Source: Roseovarius sp.
GTDB taxonomy: Bacteria > Pseudomonadota > Alphaproteobacteria > Rhodobacterales > Rhodobacteraceae
Length of the DNA: 64,000 nt
Direction of reading: 5' to 3'
NCBI GenBank assembly: GCA_021775255.1
Contig: JAJFIA010000001.1
Span: forward strand, 310,001-374,000
The stretch's first letter is position 1. Each line of letters opens with the position of its first letter. The notes under the pieces are model-generated. The model made no database searches. It worked only from the letters and a program-made list of their open reading frames with translations, and was not told the origin of the DNA. Below, in pieces: positions 18,130 through 27,481 of the stretch. The translations under genes were made by a program, and so were the position numbers.

Positions 18130-20679
18130 ATGCACGACGCCGCCCCGCAAACGATTTACCTCAAGGATTACACGCAATTTGGCTTTGTGATTGATAAGGT
18201 CGATCTCACGTTTCGCCTGCATCCTCGCAAGACCCGCGTCCTTTCCCGCATTGAATTCCGCCCCAATCCCGAGGCCAGCGACAAGACATTTTTCCTGCAT
18301 GGCGAAAAACTCAAACTGATCAGCGCCCGCATTGATGGCGCGGAAATTACCCCCGACATCACCGATCAGGGCCTGACCTGTGCAGTGCCGGAGCGGCCTT
18401 TCGTGTGGGAGTCCGAGGTCGAGATCAACCCCGAAGCCAACACCGCCCTTGAGGGGCTTTACATGTCAAACGGCATGTATTGCACGCAATGCGAGGCCGA
18501 AGGCTTTCGCCGCATCACCTATTACCCGGACCGCCCTGATGTGATGGCCACATTCACCACACGGATTGAAAGCGATCTGCCGGTGCTTTTGTCAAACGGC
18601 AATCCGGTGGCGAATAAGGCGGTGGCCGAATGGCATGATCCCTGGCCAAAACCGGCTTATCTTTTTGCCCTGGTGGCGGGCGATCTGATCAATCACCCGG
18701 ATCGGTTCACAACCGCCTCAGGCCGCGATGTCGCGCTTAATATATGGGTCCGCCCCGGCGATGAGGATAAATGCGAATTCGGTATGCAGGCGCTCAAGGC
18801 CTCGATGAAATGGGATGAAGAGGTGTATGGCCGCGCATATGATCTGGATATTTTCAACATCGTCGCGGTGGATGATTTCAACATGGGGGCGATGGAAAAC
18901 AAGGGGCTGAACATCTTCAACTCGTCTTGCGTTCTGGCCTCGCCCGAAACCAGCACAGACGCCAATTTTGAGCGCATCGAGGCGATCATCGCGCATGAAT
19001 ATTTCCACAACTGGACAGGCAACCGCATCACCTGCCGCGACTGGTTTCAGCTATGCCTCAAGGAAGGACTGACGGTGTTTCGCGACAGTCAGTTCACCTC
19101 TGATATGCGCTCGGCCCCGGTCAAGCGTATCTCGGATGTGATGGATCTGCGGGCGCGGCAATTTCGCGAGGATAACGGCCCTCTGGCGCATGCCGTTCGG
19201 CCCGACAGCTTTGTCGAGATCAACAATTTCTATACCGCGACGGTTTACGAGAAGGGTGCCGAGCTGATCTCGATGCTCAAAACCCTTGTGGGCGAAGCGG
19301 ACTATGCCAAGGCGCTTGATCTTTATTTTACCCGCCATGACGGGCAGGCCTGCACCATCGAGGATTGGCTCAAGGTATTTGAAGAGTGCACTGGCCGCGA
19401 TCTGGCGCAGTTCAAGCTCTGGTATGATGAGGCCAGAACACCGCGCGTGCAGGTCACGGATGAGTATCAGGACGGCAGCTATACCCTGCATTTCAAACAA
19501 ACCATCCCGCCCACGCCGGGGCAGGACGTGAAAGCACCGCGGGTGATCCCGATTGCCACCGGGCTGTTGGGGCCAAATGGCGATGAAGTGGTTGCAACCA
19601 CCCTGCTGACCATGACCGAGGCCAGCCAGAGCTTTACCTTCAAGGGCCTGAGCGCGCGGCCGGTGCCCTCGATCCTGCGCGGCTTTTCCGCGCCGGTGAT
19701 CCTCGAGCGCAAAACCACCAATGCCGAGCGTGCCTTTCTTCTGGCCCATGATACCGACCCGTTCAACCGGTGGGAAGCAGGCCGCGCTTTGGCCCGTGAC
19801 GGTCTGTTGGCGATGATCATTGATGGTGCCACGCCCGATGATGCCTATCTTGAGGCGGTGCAGGCCGTGCTGCGTGACGATAATGCTGATCCGGCGTTTC
19901 GTGCGCTGGTTCTGGCATTGCCATCGCAGGATGATCTGGCGCAGGCACTTCATGACGCGGGCCATACCCCCGATCCGCAAGCCATCTGGGAGGCGCTGGA
20001 AAGCCTGCGAACGGCGCGCGCCTTGTATCTGCAAGATACCGCCACGCGGCTTTATGCCGAGCATCAGATCACCGATGCCTACCGCCCCGATGCGGCGCAA
20101 TCGGGGGCGCGCGCGCTGGCCAATGCGGCCCTTTCGATGATCACCCGGTGGGATGGCGGGGCCGAGGCCCGGCGGCAATATGAGGCGGCGGGCAACATGA
20201 CCCAACAACTGGCCGCATTCTCATGCCTACTGGAATCCGGCAATGGCGCAAAGGCGGTTGCCGCGTTTTATGATCAATGGAAAAATGACCGGCTGGTGCT
20301 GGATAAATGGTTCACCCTTCAGGTGCTGCACGCAGCCCCGGATGAGACAGCCCAAACCGTTGAGGCCCTGACCAAGCACCCCGATTTCACCATGAAAAAC
20401 CCCAACCGTTTCCGCGCCACTTTGGGGGCCATGACCATGTCGCCCGCGGGCTTTCATCATACCTCGGGCAAGGGTTATGAAATACTGGCCAATTGGTTGA
20501 TCAAGCTTGACCCGCTTAATCCTCAAACCGCCGCCCGGATGTGCTCGGCGTTCGAGACGTGGAAACGCTATGACGACACCCGCCAAAGCCTGATCCGCGA
20601 TCAGCTCAACCGCATCCTTGCCACCCCCGATTTAAGCCGCGACACGACCGAGATGATCAGCCGCATCCTTGCCGCCTGA
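18130..20679 (+). CDS. pepN: Aminopeptidase N, M1 family zinc metallopeptidase
   Basis: An 849-residue cytosolic peptidase that removes N-terminal residues from peptides. The domain order of the bacterial PepN family is clear: an N-terminal beta domain, the substrate-binding motif MGAMENKGLNIFN (about residue 257), the zinc motif HEYFHNWTGNR with its glutamate ligand 19 residues later in CLKEGLTVFRD, an Ig-like domain, and a long helical C-terminal domain ending LSRDTTEMISRILAA. Length is near the E. coli enzyme's 870. The start at 18130 has AGGAG upstream; the 18-residue extension at 18076 is rejected. It appears monocistronic. Confidence 0.94.
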   Translation: MHDAAPQTIYLKDYTQFGFVIDKVDLTFRLHPRKTRVLSRIEFRPNPEASDKTFFLHGEKLKLISARIDGAEITPDITDQGLTCAVPERPFVWESEVEINPEANTALEGLYMSNGMYCTQCEAEGFRRITYYPDRPDVMATFTTRIESDLPVLLSNGNPVANKAVAEWHDPWPKPAYLFALVAGDLINHPDRFTTASGRDVALNIWVRPGDEDKCEFGMQALKASMKWDEEVYGRAYDLDIFNIVAVDDFNMGAMENKGLNIFNSSCVLASPETSTDANFERIEAIIAHEYFHNWTGNRITCRDWFQLCLKEGLTVFRDSQFTSDMRSAPVKRISDVMDLRARQFREDNGPLAHAVRPDSFVEINNFYTATVYEKGAELISMLKTLVGEADYAKALDLYFTRHDGQACTIEDWLKVFEECTGRDLAQFKLWYDEARTPRVQVTDEYQDGSYTLHFKQTIPPTPGQDVKAPRVIPIATGLLGPNGDEVVATTLLTMTEASQSFTFKGLSARPVPSILRGFSAPVILERKTTNAERAFLLAHDTDPFNRWEAGRALARDGLLAMIIDGATPDDAYLEAVQAVLRDDNADPAFRALVLALPSQDDLAQALHDAGHTPDPQAIWEALESLRTARALYLQDTATRLYAEHQITDAYRPDAAQSGARALANAALSMITRWDGGAEARRQYEAAGNMTQQLAAFSCLLESGNGAKAVAAFYDQWKNDRLVLDKWFTLQVLHAAPDETAQTVEALTKHPDFTMKNPNRFRATLGAMTMSPAGFHHTSGKGYEILANWLIKLDPLNPQTAARMCSAFETWKRYDDTRQSLIRDQLNRILATPDLSRDTTEMISRILAA

Positions 20680-20788
20680 ACAACATTGGGGCAAATTCCA
20701 TCAGCCCTTTAATATCTTGACTTGCACCTGCGGCATGTGGCCTTAGAATGCACCGCTTACAAAAAACCGCAAACCGATGGATGGAAAT

Positions 20789-21211
20789 ATGCCCGGCACC
20801 GAATACAAAGTTCTGCCCGCCCCCAGCAAAGGCCGCAGGGGCTCCGGAATCAAGGGCGGTGAGGCCCGGTTTGCCCATGCGCTTGAAACCCTGATCAATG
20901 AAATGGCGGCGACAGGCTGGCAGTATCTGCGCTCGGATATGTTGCCACATGAGGAACGGCAGGGGATCAGATCAACCCAGACCACCTATCGCTCGGTGCT
21001 GGTGTTTCGGCGCGATGTAGCGGCAAAGCATATGCCTGATTCTGTGGCGAATAAAGCACCTTCAGCACTTCCACCCGAACCGGTTTTATCGCGGGTGCAG
21101 GCAGTTAAATCCACCCCTGCAAGGGATTTTGACCAAGTGGGCAGCTTTGAGGGCGATGACCCGGAAACGCCCGAGCATGAAAGTGAAGCACCCCCAGAGC
21201 GTTTTACCTGA
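20789..21211 (+). CDS. DUF4177-like small protein
   Basis: A 140-residue protein. The first about 75 residues (MPGTEYKVLPAPSKGRRG, then INEMAATGWQYLRSDMLP and YRSVLVFRR) form the small beta-alpha-beta pattern of DUF4177 proteins. The rest is a Pro/Glu/Ser-rich tail likely to be disordered. No function is established. The start at 20789 is preferred because it begins at the conserved EYKV strand; an in-frame ATG at 20777 is possible. It has no obvious operon partner. A 12-bp tandem duplication lies just downstream. Confidence 0.6.
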   Translation: MPGTEYKVLPAPSKGRRGSGIKGGEARFAHALETLINEMAATGWQYLRSDMLPHEERQGIRSTQTTYRSVLVFRRDVAAKHMPDSVANKAPSALPPEPVLSRVQAVKSTPARDFDQVGSFEGDDPETPEHESEAPPERFT

Positions 21212-21215
21212 CTTT

Positions 21216-21239
21216 CCTTCGGTCCGGCCTTCGGTCCGG
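21216..21239 (+). repeat. 12-bp tandem duplication
   Basis: CCTTCGGTCCGG occurs twice head to tail starting 5 bases after the DUF4177 gene's stop. The unit is partly self-complementary (CCGG), so it could also form a weak hairpin. Confidence 0.45.
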
Positions 21240-21364
21240 CGGATGCCGCACTGCCTGTGCTTGAAAAATTTCTTGTGGATTTTCGCAAAAAAATCCCCCG
21301 GCCCCCTTCTATTCGCCTGATTTTAGTCTAAGCTTTGCTGCCGTGAGTCACATAGGTGTTTGAA

Positions 21365-21988
21365 ATGTCCAAGACTGATCCGTTCGGGTTTGATATGTCC
21401 GTCTCTTCTGCCAAGAAGAAAAACCCGCGCGGGCGGCGGGGGTTGTCGGGCGCGTCGGAAACATCTGTCCGGGTGTGCGAGCATGAAAGCTGCACCGAGG
21501 CCGGACAATACCGCGCCCCGAAAGCACCCGATGTGCTGGATGATTATCTGTGGTTTTGCAAGGAACATGCCCGCGAATACAATCTGAAGTGGAATTTTTT
21601 CCACGGCACGACCGAGGCCGAGATGAACGCGCAACTGTCAAAAGACAAAGTGTGGGAGCGCGAAACCAAGCCTTTCAGCGATCCCGAAGCGCGGGCATGG
21701 GCCCGGCTTGGCATTGAGGATCCGCATCAGGTGCTGGGCGTCAACGCCACGCAAAACCCCGGCAAAGGCGCCACCGGCAAACGCAAACTCCCCCCCACCG
21801 AGCGCCGCGCGATTGAAATACTCGAAGCCAAGGATAACGCCACCAAGATTGAACTGCGCAAGGCCTACAAGGCGCTGATCAAGGTGCTGCACCCCGATAT
21901 CAACGGCGGCGACCGCTCGCAGGAAGAGCAGTTGCAACAGGTTGTCTGGGCCTGGGATCAACTCAAAGTCAGCCGCTTTTTCAAGTAG
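21365..21988 (+). CDS. J-domain protein with Cys/His-containing N-terminal region
   Basis: A 207-residue protein with its J domain at the C-terminus (about residues 150-207): IEILEAKDNATKIELRKAY, then LIKVLHPDINGGD containing the HPD tripeptide that stimulates DnaK ATPase. The N-terminal part has VCEHESCTEAG and, about 28 residues later, WFCKEHAREYN, a Cys/His pattern that could bind a metal. C-terminal placement of the J domain distinguishes it from true DnaJ; there is no Gly/Phe region or CxxCxGxG zinc repeats. It lies 133 bases upstream of the cobaltochelatase cobS gene on the same strand. A link to that ATPase is possible but unproven. Confidence 0.8.
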   Translation: MSKTDPFGFDMSVSSAKKKNPRGRRGLSGASETSVRVCEHESCTEAGQYRAPKAPDVLDDYLWFCKEHAREYNLKWNFFHGTTEAEMNAQLSKDKVWERETKPFSDPEARAWARLGIEDPHQVLGVNATQNPGKGATGKRKLPPTERRAIEILEAKDNATKIELRKAYKALIKVLHPDINGGDRSQEEQLQQVVWAWDQLKVSRFFK

Positions 21989-22121
21989 ACATGGAGAGGG
22001 TAGCCGCCCGGCCTGCCTGGCATGATAATCTGACGCAACTGGATTTAGCTTCCCCTTGCCCTTCAATCCAAATTCGGGCACCACAGGGCAAAATCCACAA
22101 CCCGATCAAGGAAACCGGCTC

Positions 22122-23108
22122 ATGGCTGACGGCAGCATCGACAGAGACGCAAAACCAACCGAAGACATTTCGGTCCTGGAAGTGTTTGGCATTGAAACAA
22201 ATATGATCGTGAAAGGCTTTGCCGAGCGCACCGAGCGCGTGCCCGACATTGACACGACCTACAAGTTTGATCCCGATACCACGCTGGCGATTCTGGCCGG
22301 GTTTTCCCATAATCGCCGGGTGATGATTCAAGGCTATCACGGCACCGGTAAATCCACCCATATCGAACAGGTGGCGGCACGGCTCAACTGGCCTTGTGTG
22401 CGCGTCAATCTTGACAGCCACATAAGCCGGATTGACCTGATTGGCAAAGACGCCATCAAACTGCGTGACGGCGTGCAGGTAACGGAATTTCACGAGGGCA
22501 TCCTGCCCTGGGCCTTGCGCAATCCCACCGCGATCGTGTTTGATGAATATGACGCGGGCCGCGCCGACGTAATGTTCGTGATCCAGCGGGTTTTGGAGGC
22601 CGACGGCAAGCTGACGCTCTTGGATCAGAACGAAGTGATCACGCCCAACCCCTATTTCCGGCTGTTCGCGACCTCCAACACCGTGGGCCTTGGCGATACC
22701 ACCGGGCTTTATCATGGCACGCAACAGATCAATCAGGGCCAGATGGACCGCTGGTCATTGGTGGCCACGCTGAACTATCTCAGCCATGACGCCGAGACCG
22801 CCATCGTCTTGTCGAAAAACCCGGTATTCAACACCGACAAAGGCCGCAAGACCATCGCTCAGATGGTCACGGTCGCCGATCTCAGCCGCACCGCCTTCAT
22901 GAACGGCGAATTGTCCACGGTAATGAGCCCGCGCACGGTAATCACATGGGCGCAAAACAGCACCATCTTCGGCGATATCGGCTATGCCTTCCGCCTGACA
23001 TTCCTCAATAAATGCGACGAGCTGGAACGTCAGACCGTGGCCGAATTTTACCAGCGCTGCTTTGACGAAGAATTGCCGGAGAGCGCCGCAAGCATGAGTT
23101 TGGGGTGA
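22122..23108 (+). CDS. cobS: Aerobic cobaltochelatase AAA+ subunit CobS
   Basis: A 328-residue MoxR-type AAA+ ATPase of the three-subunit CobN-CobS-CobT chelatase that inserts cobalt into hydrogenobyrinate diamide. Seen: the Walker A motif [18 protein letters not shown] (about residue 70), the Walker B region [19 protein letters not shown], a sensor-1 region [15 protein letters not shown], and an arginine-containing C-terminal lid. Length is typical for CobS. The start at 22122 follows an AAGGAAA sequence; longer versions are rejected. It is followed by cobT (large subunit) after an 88-bp gap holding a palindromic repeat. The CobN subunit is not in this window. Confidence 0.93.
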   Translation: MADGSIDRDAKPTEDISVLEVFGIETNMIVKGFAERTERVPDIDTTYKFDPDTTLAILAGFSHNRRVMIQGYHGTGKSTHIEQVAARLNWPCVRVNLDSHISRIDLIGKDAIKLRDGVQVTEFHEGILPWALRNPTAIVFDEYDAGRADVMFVIQRVLEADGKLTLLDQNEVITPNPYFRLFATSNTVGLGDTTGLYHGTQQINQGQMDRWSLVATLNYLSHDAETAIVLSKNPVFNTDKGRKTIAQMVTVADLSRTAFMNGELSTVMSPRTVITWAQNSTIFGDIGYAFRLTFLNKCDELERQTVAEFYQRCFDEELPESAASMSLG

Positions 23109-23118
23109 GAGGCGCGGC

Positions 23119-23174
23119 GCTCATCGGGCCCTTACGTGCCCGCCTCGCGAGGCCGCCTGTCAGGGCGGATGAGC
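23119..23174. repeat. Palindromic intergenic repeat, family A, copy 1 (cloverleaf-like)
   Basis: A 56-nt element between cobS and cobT of the chelatase. Outer arms GCTCATC/GATGAGC enclose three possible hairpins: GGGC/GCCC, the 12-bp palindrome GCCTCGCGAGGC, and CCGCC/GGCGG. A near-identical copy sits at 53458-53514. Confidence 0.75.
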
Positions 23175-23196
23175 CGCCGGTTGCAGGGATGATGGC

Positions 23197-25071
23197 ATGA
23201 CCAAACCCACCGACAATCCCGCCGATCCGTTCAAGAAGGCCCTCGCTGAGGCCACCAAGGTGATGGCCGACGATCCTGAGCTTTCCGTCACCTATTCGGT
23301 TGATCCCTCTGGTGTCAGCGGCGATATCATGCGCCTGCCGCAGGTCAGCCGCCGGATGAGCCGTGACGAGGTGTTGCAGGCGCGCGGCACCGCCGATGCG
23401 CTGGCGCTCAGGCACAAATATCACGATGCCACGCTGCACGCGCGCTATAACCCCCAGGGCGAGATGGCGCGCGAGATTTACACCGCGATGGAAACCGCCC
23501 GCTGCGAGGCCGTGGGCGCGCGCGCCATGCCCGGCACTGCGGGCAATATTGATGCCAAAATTGCCGCCGAGGCGCAGCGGCTGGGTTTTGAGCAGATAGC
23601 TGAGCAGGCGGATGCCCCCCTGCCCACCGCCGCGGGCTATCTTATCCGGCATCTCGCCACCGGCCGCGATCTGCCGCCCGGCGCGCAGAATGTCATGGAG
23701 CTGTGGCAGGGATTTATCGAAGAGCAGGCCAACGATACGCTCGATAATCTGCAAGATACCCTTGCCGATCAGGCCGCATTTGCCAAATTCGCCCGTCAGG
23801 TCATCAAAGATCTCGGTTATGGCGATCAGCTTGGTGATGACCCGGATGATATGGACGATGACAGCGAGGATCAGGCCGAGGAAAACGACGACAGCCAGGA
23901 TGAGCCTGACAGCAGCGGCGATGATGGCAGCGAAGATGAGGCCGAGGCCAACCCTGAGCAATCGCAGGAGGATCAACAGGATGCCGCGCAGGCGCAGGTC
24001 AGCATGGACGAGATGGCCGATCAGGAAGACGGCGATGATTCCGACATGCCCGAGGGCGATGCCCCGCTTGAGCCGCCCCCGCCCGCGCCGATATCCGAGG
24101 CCGACCCGGATTATGCCGTCTACAGCACCGATTTTGACGAGGAAATCAACGCCGAGGATCTGGCCGAACCGGCCGAGCTTGAACGCCTGCGGGCCTATCT
24201 CGATCAGCAGCTTGAGCCCTTGAAAGGTGCCGTGAGCCGCCTGGCCAACAAGCTGCAACGCCGCCTTCAGGCACAGCAAAGCCGGTCGTGGGAATTTGAC
24301 CTTGAAGAGGGCATTCTTGATGCCGGGCGTCTGGCGCGGGTGGTGGCCAATCCGACCACGCCTTTGAGTTTCAAGCGAGAGAAAGACACCGAGTTTCGCG
24401 ATACGGTGGTGACGCTTTTGCTGGATAATTCCGGCTCGATGCGCGGGCGACCGATCTCCATTGCCGCCATTTGCGCCGATGTCTTGTCGCGCACGCTTGA
24501 GCGTTGCTCGGTCAAGGTTGAGGTTCTGGGCTTTACCACCCGCGCCTGGAAAGGCGGGCAATCGCGTGAAAACTGGCTGTCTGGGGGGCGTCCGCAACTG
24601 CCCGGACGGCTGAATGATCTGCGCCATATCATCTATAAATCCGCCGATACGCCGATGCGCCGCGTGCGTGACAATCTGGGCCTGATGATGAAAGAGGGCT
24701 TGCTCAAGGAAAACATCGACGGCGAGGCGCTGGAATGGGCCTATCGCCGGATGGTGGCCCGCCATGAAGCGCGTAAAATCCTGATGGTGATCAGCGACGG
24801 CGCGCCGGTGGATGACAGCACGCTAAGCGTCAACCCGGCCAATTATCTGGAAAAACACCTGCGCGACGTGATTGCCATGGTCGAGCGGCGCAAACAGGTG
24901 GAATTGCTGGCCATCGGTATTGGCCATGACGTGACCCGCTATTATGACCGCGCGGTGACGATCACGGACGTGGATCAGCTTGCCGGTGCCATGACCGAGC
25001 AGCTAGCGGCACTTTTCGACAGTGACCCCCGTGCGCGCGCCCGGGTGATGGGAATAAAGCGGGCTGGTTAA
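23197..25071 (+). CDS. cobT: Aerobic cobaltochelatase subunit CobT (large, VWA domain)
   Basis: A 624-residue partner of CobS in the ATP-dependent cobalt insertion complex. An N-terminal alpha-helical region is followed by a very acidic stretch (about residues 205-300, rich in Asp/Glu/Gln) and a C-terminal von Willebrand A domain. The latter begins with the MIDAS motif [13 protein letters not shown] (about residue 407) and has [14 protein letters not shown] later. Acidic region plus MIDAS is the hallmark of CobT/BchD-like chelatase subunits. A GCAGGGAT ribosome site precedes the ATG. It is co-oriented with cobS across the repeat element. Unrelated to the phosphoribosyltransferase CobT at 13364. 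Confidence 0.93.
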   Translation: MTKPTDNPADPFKKALAEATKVMADDPELSVTYSVDPSGVSGDIMRLPQVSRRMSRDEVLQARGTADALALRHKYHDATLHARYNPQGEMAREIYTAMETARCEAVGARAMPGTAGNIDAKIAAEAQRLGFEQIAEQADAPLPTAAGYLIRHLATGRDLPPGAQNVMELWQGFIEEQANDTLDNLQDTLADQAAFAKFARQVIKDLGYGDQLGDDPDDMDDDSEDQAEENDDSQDEPDSSGDDGSEDEAEANPEQSQEDQQDAAQAQVSMDEMADQEDGDDSDMPEGDAPLEPPPPAPISEADPDYAVYSTDFDEEINAEDLAEPAELERLRAYLDQQLEPLKGAVSRLANKLQRRLQAQQSRSWEFDLEEGILDAGRLARVVANPTTPLSFKREKDTEFRDTVVTLLLDNSGSMRGRPISIAAICADVLSRTLERCSVKVEVLGFTTRAWKGGQSRENWLSGGRPQLPGRLNDLRHIIYKSADTPMRRVRDNLGLMMKEGLLKENIDGEALEWAYRRMVARHEARKILMVISDGAPVDDSTLSVNPANYLEKHLRDVIAMVERRKQVELLAIGIGHDVTRYYDRAVTITDVDQLAGAMTEQLAALFDSDPRARARVMGIKRAG

Positions 25072-25086
25072 TCCCACGCCACGCCG

Positions 25087-25145
25087 CCCCGGATTTGATC
25101 CGGGGCCTCCACCCCGGCCAGGAGGTCCCGGATCAAGTCCGGGAC
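25087..25145. repeat. Double-hairpin dispersed repeat, family B, copy 1
   Basis: A 59-nt element 16 bases after the chelatase cobT stop. Hairpin 1 is CCCCGGATTTGATCCGGGG (25087-25105); hairpin 2 runs 25125-25145 with arms GTCCCGGA/TCCGGGAC. Copy 2 lies at 30644-30702 with the same length and layout. It may also end the cob transcript. Confidence 0.8.
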
Positions 25146-25244
25146 GGGTGATACCAATGTGTTCAGAACCTATCCTCTCATGGGGCTGGTCATTTGCAAA
25201 CAACTGAGCAAGAAAGAGACACATAATTCCCCAAGGATGACCAA

Positions 25245-27059
25245 ATGTTCCAATCCTTCACCGATACCACCAACCCCACGCAAGGCCCGCCGCGTCTGGC
25301 AAAGCTGCGCGATCATATGCGCAAGGAAAACATCGACGCTTATCTCATCCCCCGCGCCGATATTCATCAGGGCGAATATGTGGCCCCAAATGATGAGCGC
25401 CTTGCCTGGATCACCGGCTTTACCGGCTCGGCGGGGTTTTGTGCCGTGCTCAGGGATATTGCCGGGGTGTTTGTCGATGGGCGGTATCGAAGCCAAGCGC
25501 GCGCGCAGGTTGATCCGGATCATTTCACACCGGTTGACTGGCCTGAGATCAAGCTGGCAGACTGGTTAAAGCAGCAACTGCCCAAGGGCGGGCGCATTCA
25601 TTATAACGGCTGGCTACATACAGCGGCTGAGATTGAAGGGCTGAGGCAGGCGCTTGAGCCGCATGGCTATGAGCTGCAATGCAGCGCTGATCTGATTGAT
25701 GCCCTATGGCCGGATCGGTTTGAGGCCCCAATCGGCCCGGTTCGCATCTATCCCGACCCACTGGCGGGCGAAACCCACGCTGATAAACGCGCGCGGCTGG
25801 CAAAGGAATTGCTGGCGGCAGGACAGACAGGCGCGATACTCACCTTGCCCGATTCCATCGCCTGGTTATTGAACATTCGCGGTTCCGACATTCCGCGAAA
25901 CCCCATCCCACATGCCTTTGCCGTTCTGCATGGTGACGCGCGCACAACACTTTTTATCGACGCCGACAAACTCAGCGATGACGTCCGGGCGCATCTTGGC
26001 AATGATGTTGAAATCCTGCCTTATGAAGCGTTTCACAAAGGCCTGAAATTCCTTGAGATGGACACGCCCCTGCGGCTTGATAAGGCCTCGGTGCCAGATC
26101 GGGTGCCGGAATTGCTGACGCAATCCGACAAGCCGTTTGAATGGGGCGATGATCCCTGCATCCTGCCCAAAGCCTGCAAGAACAAAGCCGAGATTGCCGC
26201 CACCCGCGCGGCGCATCTGCGTGACGCGGCGGCGGTTTGCGAATTTCTGGCGTGGTTTGATCAACAGCCCCCCGATACGATCAGCGAGATAGATGTCATC
26301 ACCCGGCTGGAATCCTGCCGCGCCGCCACTGGCAAATTGCTTGATATAAGTTTTGACACCATCGCCGGATCAGGCCCGCATGGCGCTTTGCCGCATTACC
26401 GGGTTTCGGAGGCCAGCAACCGGACCCTGCATAATGGCGATCTTCTGGTGCTCGACAGCGGCGGGCAGTACGAGGACGGCACCACCGACATCACCCGCAC
26501 CCTGCCGATGGGGGATGTGGGCGATGACGCACGCGCGGCCTATACCCGCGTGCTCATGGGGATGATTGCCATGTCGCGCATCCGCTGGCCCCGGGGCCTT
26601 GCGGGCCGTGATCTGGATGTGGTGGCGCGCTATCCTTTATGGCTGGCGGATCTCGATTATGCCCATGGCACCGGCCACGGTGTGGGGGTCAATCTTTGCG
26701 TGCATGAAGGGCCGCAGCGGCTGTCGCGGGTCTCGGATGTGCCATTGAGGCCGGGCATGATTGTCTCGAATGAGCCCGGCTATTACCGCGAAGGGGCGTT
26801 TGGCATCCGGATCGAGAATCTGCTGGTGGTGCAGCCTGCCGAGCCGCTCCCCGGCGGCGATCAGAGCAACAAGCTGTGTTTTGAGACGCTGAATTTTGTG
26901 CCGATCAATACCGCGCTGATTGATACCGGGATGCTAAGTGAAGCCGAACGTGACTGGCTCAATGACTACCACGCCACATGCCGCGCTAAAATCTCGGGGC
27001 TGTTATCGGATGAGGCCCGAAAATGGCTGAATCGGGCAACATGCCAGCTTGGGAAATAA
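25245..27059 (+). CDS. Xaa-Pro aminopeptidase (aminopeptidase P family, M24)
   Basis: A 604-residue cytosolic metallopeptidase that removes N-terminal residues preceding proline. Two creatinase-like N-terminal domains (starting RLAKLRDHMRKENIDAYLIP, then LTLPDSIAWLLNIRGSDIP) precede the pita-bread catalytic domain. Metal-ligand motifs are visible: aspartates in LLVLDSGGQYEDGTTDITR, histidine in AHGTGHGVGVNLCVHEGP, and glutamates in VSNEPGYYREGAFGIRIEN. The about 600-residue three-domain form matches the eukaryote-like/alphaproteobacterial group rather than the about 440-residue E. coli PepP. AAGGA precedes the ATG at good spacing. Confidence 0.92.
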   Translation: MFQSFTDTTNPTQGPPRLAKLRDHMRKENIDAYLIPRADIHQGEYVAPNDERLAWITGFTGSAGFCAVLRDIAGVFVDGRYRSQARAQVDPDHFTPVDWPEIKLADWLKQQLPKGGRIHYNGWLHTAAEIEGLRQALEPHGYELQCSADLIDALWPDRFEAPIGPVRIYPDPLAGETHADKRARLAKELLAAGQTGAILTLPDSIAWLLNIRGSDIPRNPIPHAFAVLHGDARTTLFIDADKLSDDVRAHLGNDVEILPYEAFHKGLKFLEMDTPLRLDKASVPDRVPELLTQSDKPFEWGDDPCILPKACKNKAEIAATRAAHLRDAAAVCEFLAWFDQQPPDTISEIDVITRLESCRAATGKLLDISFDTIAGSGPHGALPHYRVSEASNRTLHNGDLLVLDSGGQYEDGTTDITRTLPMGDVGDDARAAYTRVLMGMIAMSRIRWPRGLAGRDLDVVARYPLWLADLDYAHGTGHGVGVNLCVHEGPQRLSRVSDVPLRPGMIVSNEPGYYREGAFGIRIENLLVVQPAEPLPGGDQSNKLCFETLNFVPINTALIDTGMLSEAERDWLNDYHATCRAKISGLLSDEARKWLNRATCQLGK

Positions 27060-27110
27060 TCATGTAACAATGCCGCGCAATAAGCTATCAAAGCGGCAGG
27101 GGGACAAGCA

Positions 27111-27452
27111 ATGACACATATCCGGATACGCAAGGCCACAGGCATCTGGACGGTGCGCGCCGGCGGGGCCATTCTTGCAGAAAGCAAAAACGCGCTGGAG
27201 CTGAGCGAGGGGGATTATCCGCCGGTGATCTATTTCCCGCGCGGTGACATCGCCATGGCGCTTCTCGACAGCAGCGATAAATCCAGCCATTGCCCGCATA
27301 AGGGTGATGCCAGCTATTATTCAATCATCACCAAAAGCCGCACTCTGGAAAATGCCGCCTGGAGCTATGAAGCGCCGATTGCAGGGGTTGAGCCCATTCA
27401 GGATCATCTGGCGTTTTATGAAAATGATGACGTCAAGGTTGAGCAGATATGA
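27111..27452 (+). CDS. DUF427 domain protein
   Basis: A 113-residue cytosolic protein matching the single-domain DUF427 family: WTVRAGGAILAESKNALEL, then YPPVIYFPRGDIAM, the conserved SHCPHKGDASYYSI and WSYEAPIAGVEPIQDHLAFY. The SxCPxKG segment with Cys/His/Lys is the most conserved part of the family. No biochemical function is established to my knowledge. It follows the aminopeptidase gene by 51 bases on the same strand, so it may be co-transcribed. It is convergent with the ClC gene. Confidence 0.82.
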   Translation: MTHIRIRKATGIWTVRAGGAILAESKNALELSEGDYPPVIYFPRGDIAMALLDSSDKSSHCPHKGDASYYSIITKSRTLENAAWSYEAPIAGVEPIQDHLAFYENDDVKVEQI

Positions 27453-27481
27453 GGATATTTCCGGAGCGTCGGTAAAGCGTT

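Noticed and set aside
23005..24765. 586-codon open frame opposite the cobaltochelatase cobT gene
   Set aside because: The hydrophobic Leu/Ile/Val-rich part is simply the complement of the acidic Asp/Glu stretch of CobT.
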